From Bosea vestrisii (GTDB taxonomy: Bacteria > Pseudomonadota > Alphaproteobacteria > Rhizobiales > Beijerinckiaceae), in assembly GCF_030144325.1 (NCBI RefSeq), contig NZ_CP126307.1, forward strand, positions 4,058,001 through 4,122,000: a DNA stretch of 64,000 bases, written 5' to 3'. This document shows, in pieces, positions 1 to 9,337 of the stretch (its first letter is position 1; every line of letters begins with the position of its first letter). The translations under genes were made by a program, and so were the position numbers. The notes under the pieces are model-generated. The model was not told where the DNA came from and made no database searches. It saw only the letters and a program-made list of their open reading frames with translations.

Positions 1-1
1 C

Positions 2-409
2 GACCCGACACCCACCGCGATCATCGCGCTTGGCATCAATGGCGGCGCCTACGCGATCGAGATCATCCGCGGCGGCGTCCAGTCGATCAGCCGCGGGCAG
101 ATCGAGGCGGGGCTCGCGCTCGGCCTGCACAAGACGCAGGTCTTCCGGCTGATCGTACTGAAGCCGGCGCTGCGGGCGATCTTCCCGTCGCTGACCAGCC
201 AGTTCGTGCTGCTCACGCTGACGACCAGCATCGCCTCGGCGATCTCGGCCTATGAGCTGACCTCGGTCGCTCAGCAGATCGAAACCTCCAGCTTTCGCAG
301 CTTCGAGGTCTATGGCGTGGTGACGGTGTTCTACCTCGTCATCTCCTGGCTGATGATGCGCGGCTTCGGGCTGATCTCGACGCGCTATTTCAGCTACCCG
401 GTCAAGTGA
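2..409 (+). CDS. Amino-acid ABC transporter permease (5' partial)
   Basis: C-terminal 135 residues of a HisM/GltJ-type inner-membrane permease; the start lies before the window. The reading frame is open from base 2 and contains the EAA-loop region (EIIRGGVQSISRGQIEAG, then a conserved K-x-ALRAIFPSL stretch), which docks onto the ATPase of polar amino-acid importers. At least two hydrophobic segments follow. It ends 10 bases before the second permease at 420, and a binding protein and ATPase follow on the same strand, so this is one of two permeases of a complete amino-acid importer. The substrate cannot be read from the sequence. Confidence 0.9.
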   Translation, partial: DPTPTAIIALGINGGAYAIEIIRGGVQSISRGQIEAGLALGLHKTQVFRLIVLKPALRAIFPSLTSQFVLLTLTTSIASAISAYELTSVAQQIETSSFRSFEVYGVVTVFYLVISWLMMRGFGLISTRYFSYPVK

Positions 410-419
410 GGACGACGTC

Positions 420-1061
420 ATGGGGTCCGACGAGTTCCTCTTCCTCCTCACCGGCCTGAAATGGACGGTGGCCCTGTCGGCCGTCGGCTTCCTCGGCGGC
501 GGCATCGCCGGACTCGCCGTCGCGCTGGCGCGAACATCCGAACTTCCGCTGCTGGAGCGCGTGACGGCGGGCTATATCGCGCTGTTCCAAGGCACACCGC
601 TGCTGATGCAGCTCTTCGTGGTCTATTACGGATTGGCCCTGATCGGGCTCAGGCTCGACGCCTGGGTTGCGGTGTCGATCGGGTTCACGCTGCATGCCAG
701 CGCCTATCTCGGCGAGATCTGGCGCGGCTCGATTGAAGCGGTGCCGAAAGGCCAGACCGAAGCCGCCAAGGCGCTCAGCCTGAACTACGTCTCGCGGATG
801 AAGGACGTCGTCCTGCCGCAGGCGATCCGCATCTCGTTGCCCGCGACCATCGGCTTCCTCGTCCAGCTGATCAAAGGCACTTCGCTGGCCGCCATCGTCG
901 GCTTCACCGAGCTGACCAGGGCCGGGAACATCATCTCGAACCAGATCTTCGCGCCGCTGCTCGTCTTCGGGATCGTCGGCATCCTCTACTTCATCATGTG
1001 CTGGCCGCTGTCGCTTTACGGCGCGCGCCTCGAGCGCCAGTTCGCCGCGACGACGCGCTAG
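420..1061 (+). CDS. Amino-acid ABC transporter permease
   Basis: A 213-residue inner-membrane permease of the polar amino-acid (HAAT) family, normal length for the family. Several hydrophobic segments are visible, and the EAA loop lies near residues 99-135 (EIWRGSIEAVPKGQTEAAKA followed by VVLPQAIRISLP). The fragment FQGTPLLMQLFVVYYGL near residue 56 is typical of this family. It pairs with the partial permease just upstream to form the channel of the importer whose binding protein (1115) and ATPase (1986) follow. Confidence 0.92.
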   Translation: MGSDEFLFLLTGLKWTVALSAVGFLGGGIAGLAVALARTSELPLLERVTAGYIALFQGTPLLMQLFVVYYGLALIGLRLDAWVAVSIGFTLHASAYLGEIWRGSIEAVPKGQTEAAKALSLNYVSRMKDVVLPQAIRISLPATIGFLVQLIKGTSLAAIVGFTELTRAGNIISNQIFAPLLVFGIVGILYFIMCWPLSLYGARLERQFAATTR

Positions 1062-1114
1062 CACGCCACCGATCACCAAGGCCTCAAGGCCATTTCAACC
1101 GAGGGAGAGACGTT

Positions 1115-1957
1115 ATGAAGAAGCTGATCAAGGGACTGCCCAGCCGCCGCCATCTGCTGCTCGGGGGCGCGCTCGCGCTTGCCGCGCCGGCACTGCTCTC
1201 GCAGTCGGCCTTCGCGATCACGCCGGCCGAGATCAAGGCGAAGGGCAAGCTCGTCGTCGGTATCCAGGGCGACAACCCGCCCTGGGGCTTCGTGACCAGC
1301 GGTGGCAAGCAGGACGGGCTCGACGCGGACATCGCCACGTTGTTCGCCAAGGAGCTCGGCGTTCCCGTCGAGTTCGTGCCGCTAGAGGTCAACAACCGGA
1401 TTCCCGCGCTGACCACGGGGCGTGTCGACGTGCTGTTCGCGACCATGGCGATGCTGCCGGAGCGCGCCAAAGCGGTGCAGTTCTCGAAGCCCTATGTCGC
1501 GAACACGATCGTGCTGATCGGGAAGAAGAGCGACACGATCAAGACCAATGAGGACATGGGCAAGTTCACCATCGGCGTCGCCAAGGGCGCGGCCCAGGAT
1601 ACCCAAGTGACCAAGAATGCGCCGTCCAGCACGACGATCCGGCGCTATGACGGCGATGCACCGAGCATTCAGGCGCTGGTCTCCGGCCAGGTCCAGGCGC
1701 TCGGCGGCAACATCTTCTACCTGCAGCGCATCGAGCAGGGCCGCCCCGGCGAGTTCGAGAACAAGCTCGAGTTCCAGAACCTCTACAACGGCGCCTGCAC
1801 TCGTCTCGGCGAGAAGGAGATCAACGCCGCGATCAATATCTTCATCGACAAGATCAAGGCCAGTGGCGAGCTGCAGAAGGTCTACGACAAGTGGATGAAG
1901 GTCCCTGTCCATAAGTTCCCGGACAGCCTCGAGGGCATCACCTTCACCGCCAGCTGA
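1115..1957 (+). CDS. Amino-acid ABC transporter substrate-binding protein
   Basis: A 280-residue periplasmic binding protein of the SBP_bac_3 family. It has an N-terminal export signal with an RR pair (SRRHLLLGGALALAAPA) and probable cleavage after SAFA near residue 33. The mature start KGKLVVGIQGDNPPWGF is the typical first strand of this fold. The ATG at 1115 was chosen over an upstream in-frame start because GAGGGAGA (1101-1108) lies at ribosome-binding distance and the signal peptide starts there. It should capture the amino acid for the adjacent permeases; the ligand is unknown. Confidence 0.92.
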   Translation: MKKLIKGLPSRRHLLLGGALALAAPALLSQSAFAITPAEIKAKGKLVVGIQGDNPPWGFVTSGGKQDGLDADIATLFAKELGVPVEFVPLEVNNRIPALTTGRVDVLFATMAMLPERAKAVQFSKPYVANTIVLIGKKSDTIKTNEDMGKFTIGVAKGAAQDTQVTKNAPSSTTIRRYDGDAPSIQALVSGQVQALGGNIFYLQRIEQGRPGEFENKLEFQNLYNGACTRLGEKEINAAINIFIDKIKASGELQKVYDKWMKVPVHKFPDSLEGITFTAS

Positions 1958-1985
1958 GCGCTCAGGAATGGATCGGAGCCTCGAG

Positions 1986-2759
<774 letters not shown>

Positions 2760-2839
2760 CGAGAACAGCATCGCCTGGCTTGTCCCGAGCCGTTGCCTCT
2801 ACAACCGCCTGACGGACCGAGCCTGCGAGGAGACTAAAA

Positions 2840-3862
2840 ATGAGTGATGTGGGAACAAAGCCGCTGCAACTCGGCATCCTTGGCGCAGCGAACATCGCAC
2901 GGGCGTTTACCAGCGGCGTCGCGCCCTCGGCGGCCGTGAAGGTCGCGGCGGTCGCCAGCCGCGACGTGACGAAAGCCGAAAGCTTCGCCAGGGAGTGCGG
3001 CATCCCGCGCTTTCATGGCTCGTACGAGGCCCTTTTGGCCGACCCCGCGATCGACGCGATCTACAATCCGCTGCCGAATTCGCTCCACGCCGAATGGTCG
3101 ATCCGCGCCATGGAGGCGGGCAAGCACGTGCTGTGCGAAAAGCCGCTGGCGACCAGCGCGGCTGACGCCCGCGCCATGTTCGCGGCCGCGACGCGCCTCG
3201 GCCGCCATCTCGTCGAGGCCTATCCCTACCGCGCCCAACCGCAGACGCTGAAGCTGCGCGAATTGCTGGCCGCAGGCGCGATCGGCAAGGTCCAGCTGAT
3301 CCGCTCGAGTTTCGGCGTCGCCTTTTCCGATCCGACCAATATCCGCCTGAAGCCCGATGTCGGTGGCGGCGCGCTGCTCGATGCCGGCAGCTACGCGGTC
3401 AGCCTCGCGCTCCTCGCCGCCGGCGAGCGCCCGGAGCGCGTGAGCGCCACAGCGCGCTGGAGCGAGACTGGCGTCGACATGAGCACGGTGGCGACGCTCG
3501 AATTTCCAAATGGTGCGCTGGCACAGATTTCGGCCAGTTTTGCCACGGCCTTTCATCGTAATGCGCTGATCGCGGGCGATGCCGGCACGATCGAGACGAC
3601 CTACCTCAACCATCCGCCGGTCGGCGGACCGCCGATCCTGACCTTGCGACGCGGCACGCTCAACACCGTCGTCCCCGAGATCGTCGAGGTCACTCCGGGC
3701 AACGGCTTCCTCGCCGAGGCGGAATCCTTCGAGCGGCTGCTCAGGCTGGGGCCGGAGCATTGGACGGGCGCGACGCCGGAGGAATCCATCGACATCGCGC
3801 TGACACTGGACGCCATCCTCGAGAGCGCCCGGTCCGGCGCTTCCGTGCGCATTGCCGCCTAG
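2840..3862 (+). CDS. Gfo/Idh/MocA family oxidoreductase
   Basis: A 340-residue NAD(P)-dependent oxidoreductase of the glucose-fructose oxidoreductase / inositol dehydrogenase family. The N-terminal Rossmann segment is LGILGAANIARAF. The family motif CEKPLA near residue 100 carries the lysine used in catalysis, and a GGGALLDAGSYAV segment matches the C-terminal domain. It follows the amino-acid importer by 80 bases, with GAGGAGA just before the start. Together with the AroE-like gene behind it, it suggests oxidation of an imported polyol-like or cyclic acid compound. Substrate unknown. Confidence 0.88.
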   Translation: MSDVGTKPLQLGILGAANIARAFTSGVAPSAAVKVAAVASRDVTKAESFARECGIPRFHGSYEALLADPAIDAIYNPLPNSLHAEWSIRAMEAGKHVLCEKPLATSAADARAMFAAATRLGRHLVEAYPYRAQPQTLKLRELLAAGAIGKVQLIRSSFGVAFSDPTNIRLKPDVGGGALLDAGSYAVSLALLAAGERPERVSATARWSETGVDMSTVATLEFPNGALAQISASFATAFHRNALIAGDAGTIETTYLNHPPVGGPPILTLRRGTLNTVVPEIVEVTPGNGFLAEAESFERLLRLGPEHWTGATPEESIDIALTLDAILESARSGASVRIAA

Positions 3863-3889
3863 GGCCGCAATTCGAAAGCGCATTCTCCC

Positions 3890-4723
3890 ATGATCCGCGG
3901 CACCACCAAGCTTATCGCCCATCTTGGCTATCCGACGGAGTCGTTCAAAGCTCCGATGATCTACAATCCCTATTTCGAGAAGCACGGCATCGACGCCGTC
4001 GTGGTGCCGATGGGCTGCAAGGCGGAGGATTATCCCCGCTTCCTGAAGCTGGTCTTCAGGCTCTCCAACATCCACGGCGCCCTGGTCACCATGCCGCACA
4101 AGGTGACGACCGTCTCGATGCTCGACGAGGTGTTGACGACGGCAAAGGTTGCGGGCTCCTGCAATGCCGTGCGCCTGGGGCCGGACGGCAAGCTGGTCGG
4201 CGACATGTTCGACGGCGAGGGCTTCGTCCGCGGCGTCCTGCGCAAGGGCCGCAAGCTCGCCGGTGCGCGCGTTCTCGTCGTCGGTTGCGGTGGCGTCGGC
4301 TCCGCCATTGCCGCGTCGCTGGCCAAGGCTGATGTGGCCGAGCTTGCGCTGTTCGACGCCTACGCCCCGTTGGCCGTCGGCCTCGCCGAGCGCCTGCGGC
4401 TGCACTATCCGCTGCTTCAGGTCGCGATGGGCTCCGCCGACCCCGCCGGCTTCGACATCGTCGTCAACGCGACCCCGCTCGGCATGAAGGCGGGCGACCC
4501 GCTTCCGATGGATGTGAGCCGGATCGCACCCACGACCTTCGTTGGCGAGGTGGTGATGAAACAGGAAGTGACGCCGTTCCTTGCGGCGGTCCGCGCTCGC
4601 GGCTGCGAGTTCCAGGTCGGCACCGACATGCTGTTCGAGCAGATTCCGGCTTATCTGGAGTTCTTCGGCTTCCCCACGGCGACGCCTGACGAGCTCCGCG
4701 CGGTGGCGCAGGTCAGCTATTAG
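3890..4723 (+). CDS. Shikimate/quinate dehydrogenase family protein (AroE-like)
   Basis: A 277-residue AroE-type NAD(P)-dependent dehydrogenase. The catalytic lysine of the family is at VTMPHK (K71), the paired aspartate at GDMFDGEGF (D108), and the nucleotide loop at GCGGVGSA (132-139). NATPLGM near residue 197 is also conserved. The N-terminal substrate-binding motif, normally a SLSP-like pair of serines, reads ESFKAP here, so the substrate may not be shikimate. Its position behind an amino-acid-type importer and a Gfo/Idh oxidoreductase, not with aromatic biosynthesis genes, argues for a catabolic role. Confidence 0.85.
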   Translation: MIRGTTKLIAHLGYPTESFKAPMIYNPYFEKHGIDAVVVPMGCKAEDYPRFLKLVFRLSNIHGALVTMPHKVTTVSMLDEVLTTAKVAGSCNAVRLGPDGKLVGDMFDGEGFVRGVLRKGRKLAGARVLVVGCGGVGSAIAASLAKADVAELALFDAYAPLAVGLAERLRLHYPLLQVAMGSADPAGFDIVVNATPLGMKAGDPLPMDVSRIAPTTFVGEVVMKQEVTPFLAAVRARGCEFQVGTDMLFEQIPAYLEFFGFPTATPDELRAVAQVSY

Positions 4724-4788
4724 GAGATGCACTCCAGCTAGTCTCCGCCCGCTTGCTTCGACTCAAGCGGATGGCGGATAGATGGGAA

Positions 4789-5910
4789 ATGGTTCGCTTC
4801 CTCCACAGTGCCGATCTGCATCTCGGCAAACCCTACGGTTCCATGCCGGACGAGTTGCGCGGGCGGCTGCGCGAGGCGCGCCACACCGTCCTGGATCGGT
4901 TGGCGATCAAGGCGCGAGAGGGCGGTGCGGCGACGATCTTGCTCGCAGGCGACGTCTTCGACACGGAGACGCCGAGTCCATCGGTGCTGCGTCAGGCATT
5001 GGCCGCCATGGCCGGTCATGATGGTCTGTCCTGGGTGATCCTGCCGGGCAATCACGACTCATTGGTCGCCGAGGAATTATGGGCGACGACCGGACGGTCG
5101 CTGCCGGCCAACGTCCTCCTCGCCATGGAACCGGCGCCGATCCAGCTGGCGCAGGGCGTCATCGTTCTGCCCGCACCCTGCACGACGCGCCGGCCCGGCC
5201 GCGATCTCACTGAATGGATGGGAGCCGCAGCGACGCCGGAAGGATCGCTCCGGATCGGGCTTGCCCATGGCGCCGTACAGAGCTTCTCTGAGGATGGTGG
5301 GGCCAGCGACGTCATCGCGCCCGATCGAGCGGCGCGAGCGGGGCTGGACTATCTCGCGCTTGGCGACTGGCACGGTCAAATGCGGATCGGAACCCGCATC
5401 TGGTACAGCGGCACGCCGGAGCCGGACCGTTTCAAACATGATGCGCCCGGCAGAGCGCTGCTCGTGGCCCTCGACGCGGCGGGAGCCGAGCCGACCGTCG
5501 AGCCGGTCGAGACCGGTTTGTTCGACTGGCGGATGCTGCCGCTCGCTTTTCTCCCGGGCGATGAAGCGACGGAACGCCTTGCGCCCCTCCTGCCGTCCGG
5601 CACCACCAGGCGGCGGACGCTTCTGCGTGTCGTCGCCTCCGGCAGAGCCCGTCCCCAGGCGCGCGCCGAACTGGAGACCGCCATCGCGGCCGTCGCGCCG
5701 GAATTCGCTTTGATGCAGCTCGAGGCGCAGGCACTGGTGACGGAATGCGAAACCGATGACCTTGACCGGATCGACCGCGCCGGAGCCTTGCGCCAGGCCG
5801 CCGATGCCTTGCTCGTCGAAAGCCGCGACACCACCCGCTCGGAAGGCGAGCGCGAGGCGGCGCGCGACGCGCTGATGCGCCTGTTTTCCTATTGCGCGGC
5901 GATGTCCTGA
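4789..5910 (+). CDS. Metallophosphoesterase, SbcD/YhaO-like DNA repair nuclease
   Basis: About 373 residues of the Mre11/SbcD calcineurin-like phosphoesterase family. The dimetal motifs are in order: DLH (D9, H11), GDVFD (54-58), GNHD (87-90), then LAHG and LGDWHG. The start is uncertain: ATG 4789 begins right at the first strand (MVRFLHSAD), while ATG 4771 and TTG 4753 are in-frame alternatives. The stop overlaps the ATG of the next gene by one base, so the two are co-translated. Likely a nuclease working with the ATPase partner on DNA ends, as YhaO with YhaN in Firmicutes. Confidence 0.87.
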   Translation: MVRFLHSADLHLGKPYGSMPDELRGRLREARHTVLDRLAIKAREGGAATILLAGDVFDTETPSPSVLRQALAAMAGHDGLSWVILPGNHDSLVAEELWATTGRSLPANVLLAMEPAPIQLAQGVIVLPAPCTTRRPGRDLTEWMGAAATPEGSLRIGLAHGAVQSFSEDGGASDVIAPDRAARAGLDYLALGDWHGQMRIGTRIWYSGTPEPDRFKHDAPGRALLVALDAAGAEPTVEPVETGLFDWRMLPLAFLPGDEATERLAPLLPSGTTRRRTLLRVVASGRARPQARAELETAIAAVAPEFALMQLEAQALVTECETDDLDRIDRAGALRQAADALLVESRDTTRSEGEREAARDALMRLFSYCAAMS

Positions 5911-8537
5911 TGAAGCTCACGGCGCTGCGCATGCACAATGTCCGCCGCTTCGCGGGGCGGGGCGTTCGGATCGAGAACATCGGCAGTGGAGTCAACGTGC
6001 TCTGTGCCGCCAACGAGTTCGGCAAGTCGACCAGCTTCGATGCCTTGCACGCCTTGTTCTTCCAGCCGCATACGGGAACGCCCGGAGCGGTCCAGGCGCT
6101 CCGGCCCTATAGCGGCGGAAACCCCCTGGTGGAGGCCGATCTCGTGACCGGAGACGGCGCTTTCCGGCTGACGAAACAGTTTTATGGGAGCCGCCGCGCC
6201 GAAGTCCGCGAGCGCGACACCGGTCGCATCATTGCCCAGGCCGATGAGGCTGAGCGGTTCATCGCAGGCCTTGTGAAAGGCGGCACCAGTGGCCCGGCCG
6301 GCCTGCTTTGGGTGCGCCAGGGCATCACCGGCATCGAGAGGCGGGCCAAACCTGACGAAGAGGCGGAAAAGCGGGCGCGCGCATCGGTGCTGACCTCGGT
6401 TCAGGGCGAGGTCGAGGCGCTGACCGGCGGCCGGCGCATGGCCCAGGCACTTGCGGCGTGCGAAGAGGAGCTGGCGCGGCTGGTGACGAGCAAGCGGCAG
6501 ACGCCGACCGGCGTCTACGCAGCCGCCATCGCCGAGCACGATCGGCTCGTGGAGCAGGAGCGGCGACTGGCGGCGGAGGTGACGGATCTTCGCGCCGCTC
6601 TCGACAGCCGCCGCTCGGTGCGGGCTCAGCTGGCCGAGATCGGCACGCCTGAGAAGACGCAGGAACGCCAGGCCGCTCTCGCCCAGGCCGAGGCGGAGCT
6701 GGCCGTCGCAAGGACGCAGAGCGAGGCTCTCAGGACGGCGCAAAGTGATGCTGCGCTGGCGGGAAACCGCCGCGACGCGGCGAGCCAGGCGCTGACGAGC
6801 TTCCGGCAAGCGCTCGCACGTCATGCCGAGCTGCGCGAGGTCGCGGCCGCCGCAGAACGTCGACGCGAAGCAGCCCATGCGCGCCGGAGAGACGCCGCCG
6901 TCGCCAGCAAGGAGGCATCCGCCACCGTCAGCACGTCGGAGCGTGACGAACGTGAGCAGCGTGAGTTGCTCACCCGGCTGGAGCGGGCCTTGAGCGCCCG
7001 CGCGGCGGCCGAGCGGCTGGTATCGGCGCGGGCTGCCCACGCGCAGGCCGAGGCCGCGCGCGCCGAGGTCGAGAGCACCGAGGCTTTGCTCAAGAGCCTG
7101 TCCCTCCCGGCCGGCAAGCTCGCCGAGCTGGAGCGTGTGGAGGACCAGCTGCTTCGGCTGCATGCTGCTGCCAGCGCACGCGCCGCGCAGATCCGCGTCG
7201 ACTATACGGTGGGCAGGGCCGCCGGGATCAAGCTCGATGGCGCCGCACTTGGGGATGGCGAAGAACGGACCCTGGTCGACACGGCGCTGGTCGAGATCGA
7301 CGGAGTCGGGCGGCTGACGATAACGGTTCCGCAGGCCGCCGAAGGCCAGCAGGAGCGCGCGAAGGCGCAGGCAGCGCAACAGGCTCTGCTGGGCGAGCTT
7401 CGTGTCGAAAGTCTGGCGGCGGCCCGCCTGCGCGAAACGCAGGTTCGCGAGCTCTCGGCTAAACTCGATCTCGCTCGCCAGCGCCTCGCTTTGCTTGCCC
7501 CCAAAGGCATGACGGCCCTGCGCGAAGAGATCGCGAGGCTGGAAGCCGAAGCAGGCAGCGCGGCGGAGCCGCTGGGTGATTCGGCCACTCAGCGTTCGTC
7601 TCTCCAGGCAGCAGAGAACCGCGTTCTGTCCTCGCGAGAGGCGGCGCGCGAGCAGCAGGCACGCTCGGATGCCGCCGGCGTCGCTGTGGTCGAAGCGGAG
7701 CGCGAGCTCGCTGGGCTCGCATCCTCCTTGTCGGCGCTCGCCGAGAGCCTTGGCCCGGAGGACGAGCGTCGATCCCGCGAGGAGCGCCTCGTTACGGCTT
7801 ACGAAGGGGCCGAGCGCGAGCTTGGGACCGTGCAGCTGCGTTTCGAGCACCTGTCGGCGCAGACGACGGACCTTGCCGCCGCCGAAGCGCGCCAGCGCCG
7901 GATGCGCTCGGTGGCCGAGGCAGCGCGCGACCAGATCGCGCGGCTGCGCGAGGAGGCGGCTGCCCTGAACGGGCGCATCCAGACCCGCGCCGAGGGTGCC
8001 GTCGAGGAGACCTGGCAGGAGGCGCGCGACAAGCTGGGCGATGCGGAGCGGCAGGTTGCCGGCCTGGGGCGGGAAGCTGCGCTTCTCACCCGGCTGCGCG
8101 ATGCGCTGGAGGCAGCACGCTCCGAGGCGCGGGATCATTATTTCGCGCCGGTGCTGCGGGAGCTGCGTCCGCTGCTGGGGCTGCTCTTCGAGGACGCGAC
8201 CGTCACCTTCGACGAGGATACGCTGCTGCCGCGCTCGGTGCTGCGCAACGGGCTGGAAGAACCGGTCGGCGTGTTGAGCGGCGGCATGCGCGAGCAGCTC
8301 GCCGTGCTGACGCGGCTGGCCTTTGCTCGCCTGCTTGCCAAGGATGGCCAGCCTGCCCCCGTCATCCTCGACGATGCCCTGGTCTATTCCGACGACGACC
8401 GCATCGAGAAGATGTTCGACGCCCTCCATCGGCAGGCGGCGGACCAACAGATCATCGTGTTTTCCTGCCGCCAGCGGGCATTCTCGCAGCTTGGCGGCCA
8501 CCTGTTGCGCATTGAGCCCTGGCAGCCCGAAGGCTGA
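5910..8537 (+). CDS. SMC/Rad50-like ATPase, YhaN-type partner of the nuclease
   Basis: An 875-residue ATPase with split nucleotide-binding halves. The N-terminal Walker A is AANEFGKST (33-41), after the typical MKLTALRMHNVRRF strand. The centre is rich in Ala, Glu, Arg and Leu, consistent with long coiled coils. The C-terminal signature LSGGMREQ and Walker B PVILDDALVYSDD near residue 825 close the ATPase head. No CxxC zinc hook is present, which separates it from SbcC/Rad50 and favours the YhaN/DUF2813-like type. The start ATG overlaps the upstream stop (TGATG). Predicted to act in DNA break processing. Confidence 0.85.
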   Translation: MKLTALRMHNVRRFAGRGVRIENIGSGVNVLCAANEFGKSTSFDALHALFFQPHTGTPGAVQALRPYSGGNPLVEADLVTGDGAFRLTKQFYGSRRAEVRERDTGRIIAQADEAERFIAGLVKGGTSGPAGLLWVRQGITGIERRAKPDEEAEKRARASVLTSVQGEVEALTGGRRMAQALAACEEELARLVTSKRQTPTGVYAAAIAEHDRLVEQERRLAAEVTDLRAALDSRRSVRAQLAEIGTPEKTQERQAALAQAEAELAVARTQSEALRTAQSDAALAGNRRDAASQALTSFRQALARHAELREVAAAAERRREAAHARRRDAAVASKEASATVSTSERDEREQRELLTRLERALSARAAAERLVSARAAHAQAEAARAEVESTEALLKSLSLPAGKLAELERVEDQLLRLHAAASARAAQIRVDYTVGRAAGIKLDGAALGDGEERTLVDTALVEIDGVGRLTITVPQAAEGQQERAKAQAAQQALLGELRVESLAAARLRETQVRELSAKLDLARQRLALLAPKGMTALREEIARLEAEAGSAAEPLGDSATQRSSLQAAENRVLSSREAAREQQARSDAAGVAVVEAERELAGLASSLSALAESLGPEDERRSREERLVTAYEGAERELGTVQLRFEHLSAQTTDLAAAEARQRRMRSVAEAARDQIARLREEAAALNGRIQTRAEGAVEETWQEARDKLGDAERQVAGLGREAALLTRLRDALEAARSEARDHYFAPVLRELRPLLGLLFEDATVTFDEDTLLPRSVLRNGLEEPVGVLSGGMREQLAVLTRLAFARLLAKDGQPAPVILDDALVYSDDDRIEKMFDALHRQAADQQIIVFSCRQRAFSQLGGHLLRIEPWQPEG

Positions 8538-8739
8538 CGCGAGGGGCTGGCTGCCCCTAATTCTTAATTTCAGCGTTCGCTTCCGGGTTTCCGAATACTT
8601 CCGGCACGGCCACCGGCCATGTTTGGCAGCCCTACCACCGCCACCATGCGCTCGGCCGGTCCACATCGACGATCTCGACATCGACCTCTCGACTTCCACC
8701 GGCGAACGGCCTGGATCCGGATCATCTCGGTCCTGACCT
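8538..8739. other. Non-coding stretch before DUF2955 remnant
   Basis: About 200 bases without a convincing gene. Short open frames exist but show no recognisable family. Since DUF2955 proteins usually follow a HlyD-type membrane fusion protein, this could hold a decayed end of such a gene, but I cannot align it to one. Confidence 0.3.
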
Positions 8740-9207
8740 ATGCAAGCCGAGGCGTCCGTCCCGGCTGGAGTTCTGGCGCGGCAGCGACGCATGGGCTTGC
8801 GTGCCGCGCTCGCCATCTCGGCCGGACTGACGTTCAGCATCGCGACGGGCGCCGTCATTCCCTTCCTGGGGCCGCTGTTCGCAACGCAGTTCCTGCTCGG
8901 GGGTGCAAGGCCACTGCCGCTCGCGAAGGCGATCGGCATGACCGGCCTCGTCCTGGTGATGGGGCAGGCCTTCATCATCGTGACCGGTATATTCGGCGAC
9001 CGCCCAATGCAGCTCCTGTTGCTGCTCGGCCTGTTCTTCGTCTGCTTCGTGCTGCAGGCGCAAGGCAGGGGCGGGCCGGCGATCTTTCTGTCCCTGGTGA
9101 TCGCGGTCATGGCGTCTGAAAAATGTGAGGGGTTCCGGATGTCGGCCCACCTTCGCGGGTCGTGGCGCTGCCGATCTTCGCTGAAACTGCATAATTGTTT
9201 CGTTTAA
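8740..9207 (+). pseudogene. Truncated DUF2955 membrane protein remnant
   Basis: The frame gives 155 residues. Residues 20-123 look like the start of a DUF2955/FUSC-like inner-membrane protein: LRAALAISAGLTFSIATG, then PFLGPLFATQFLLGG, a hydrophobic segment near 62-84, and the LLLLLGLFFVCFVLQAQGRG stretch typical of the family. After about base 9110 the hydrophobic pattern stops and a short unrelated tail (EKCEGFRMSAHLRG...) runs to a stop, whereas family members are usually over 300 residues. I read it as a gene cut off by a deletion or insertion. It could in principle be a short expressed protein. Confidence 0.6.
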
Positions 9208-9227
9208 TATCAGTTACTTACATTATT

Positions 9228-9248
9228 CATATCTAACATGATGATATG
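9228..9248. promoter_or_regulatory. Inverted repeat CATATC-N9-GATATG, possible operator
   Basis: A perfect six-base inverted repeat (9228-9233 and 9243-9248) lies in the only AT-rich stretch (about 9190-9260) upstream of the oligosaccharide importer gene at 9338. Position and symmetry suggest a regulator site. The likeliest binder is the ArsR-like protein at 16488, but nothing in the sequence proves this. Confidence 0.4.
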
Positions 9249-9337
9249 GATCATGTCTGTCGTTGCCCTTTTTCGGGCGCCGCCTAAGCTCCTTGGCACG
9301 AAGGGCGAGAAACGCCCCGTCTTCAGGGGAGGTGACG

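Noticed and set aside
2834..4732. 632-residue minus-strand frame
   Set aside because: Antisense to the Gfo/Idh/MocA and AroE-like genes, with no motif or start signal.
5889..9110. 1073-residue open frame on the minus strand across the YhaN-like gene
   Set aside because: It is antisense to a well-conserved ATPase, its composition is Arg/Ala/Gly-rich as expected from GC-rich shadow frames, and no domain is recognisable.
9111..9190. Insertion-sequence end at the DUF2955 break
   Set aside because: No matching inverted repeat, target duplication or transposase remnant could be found nearby.
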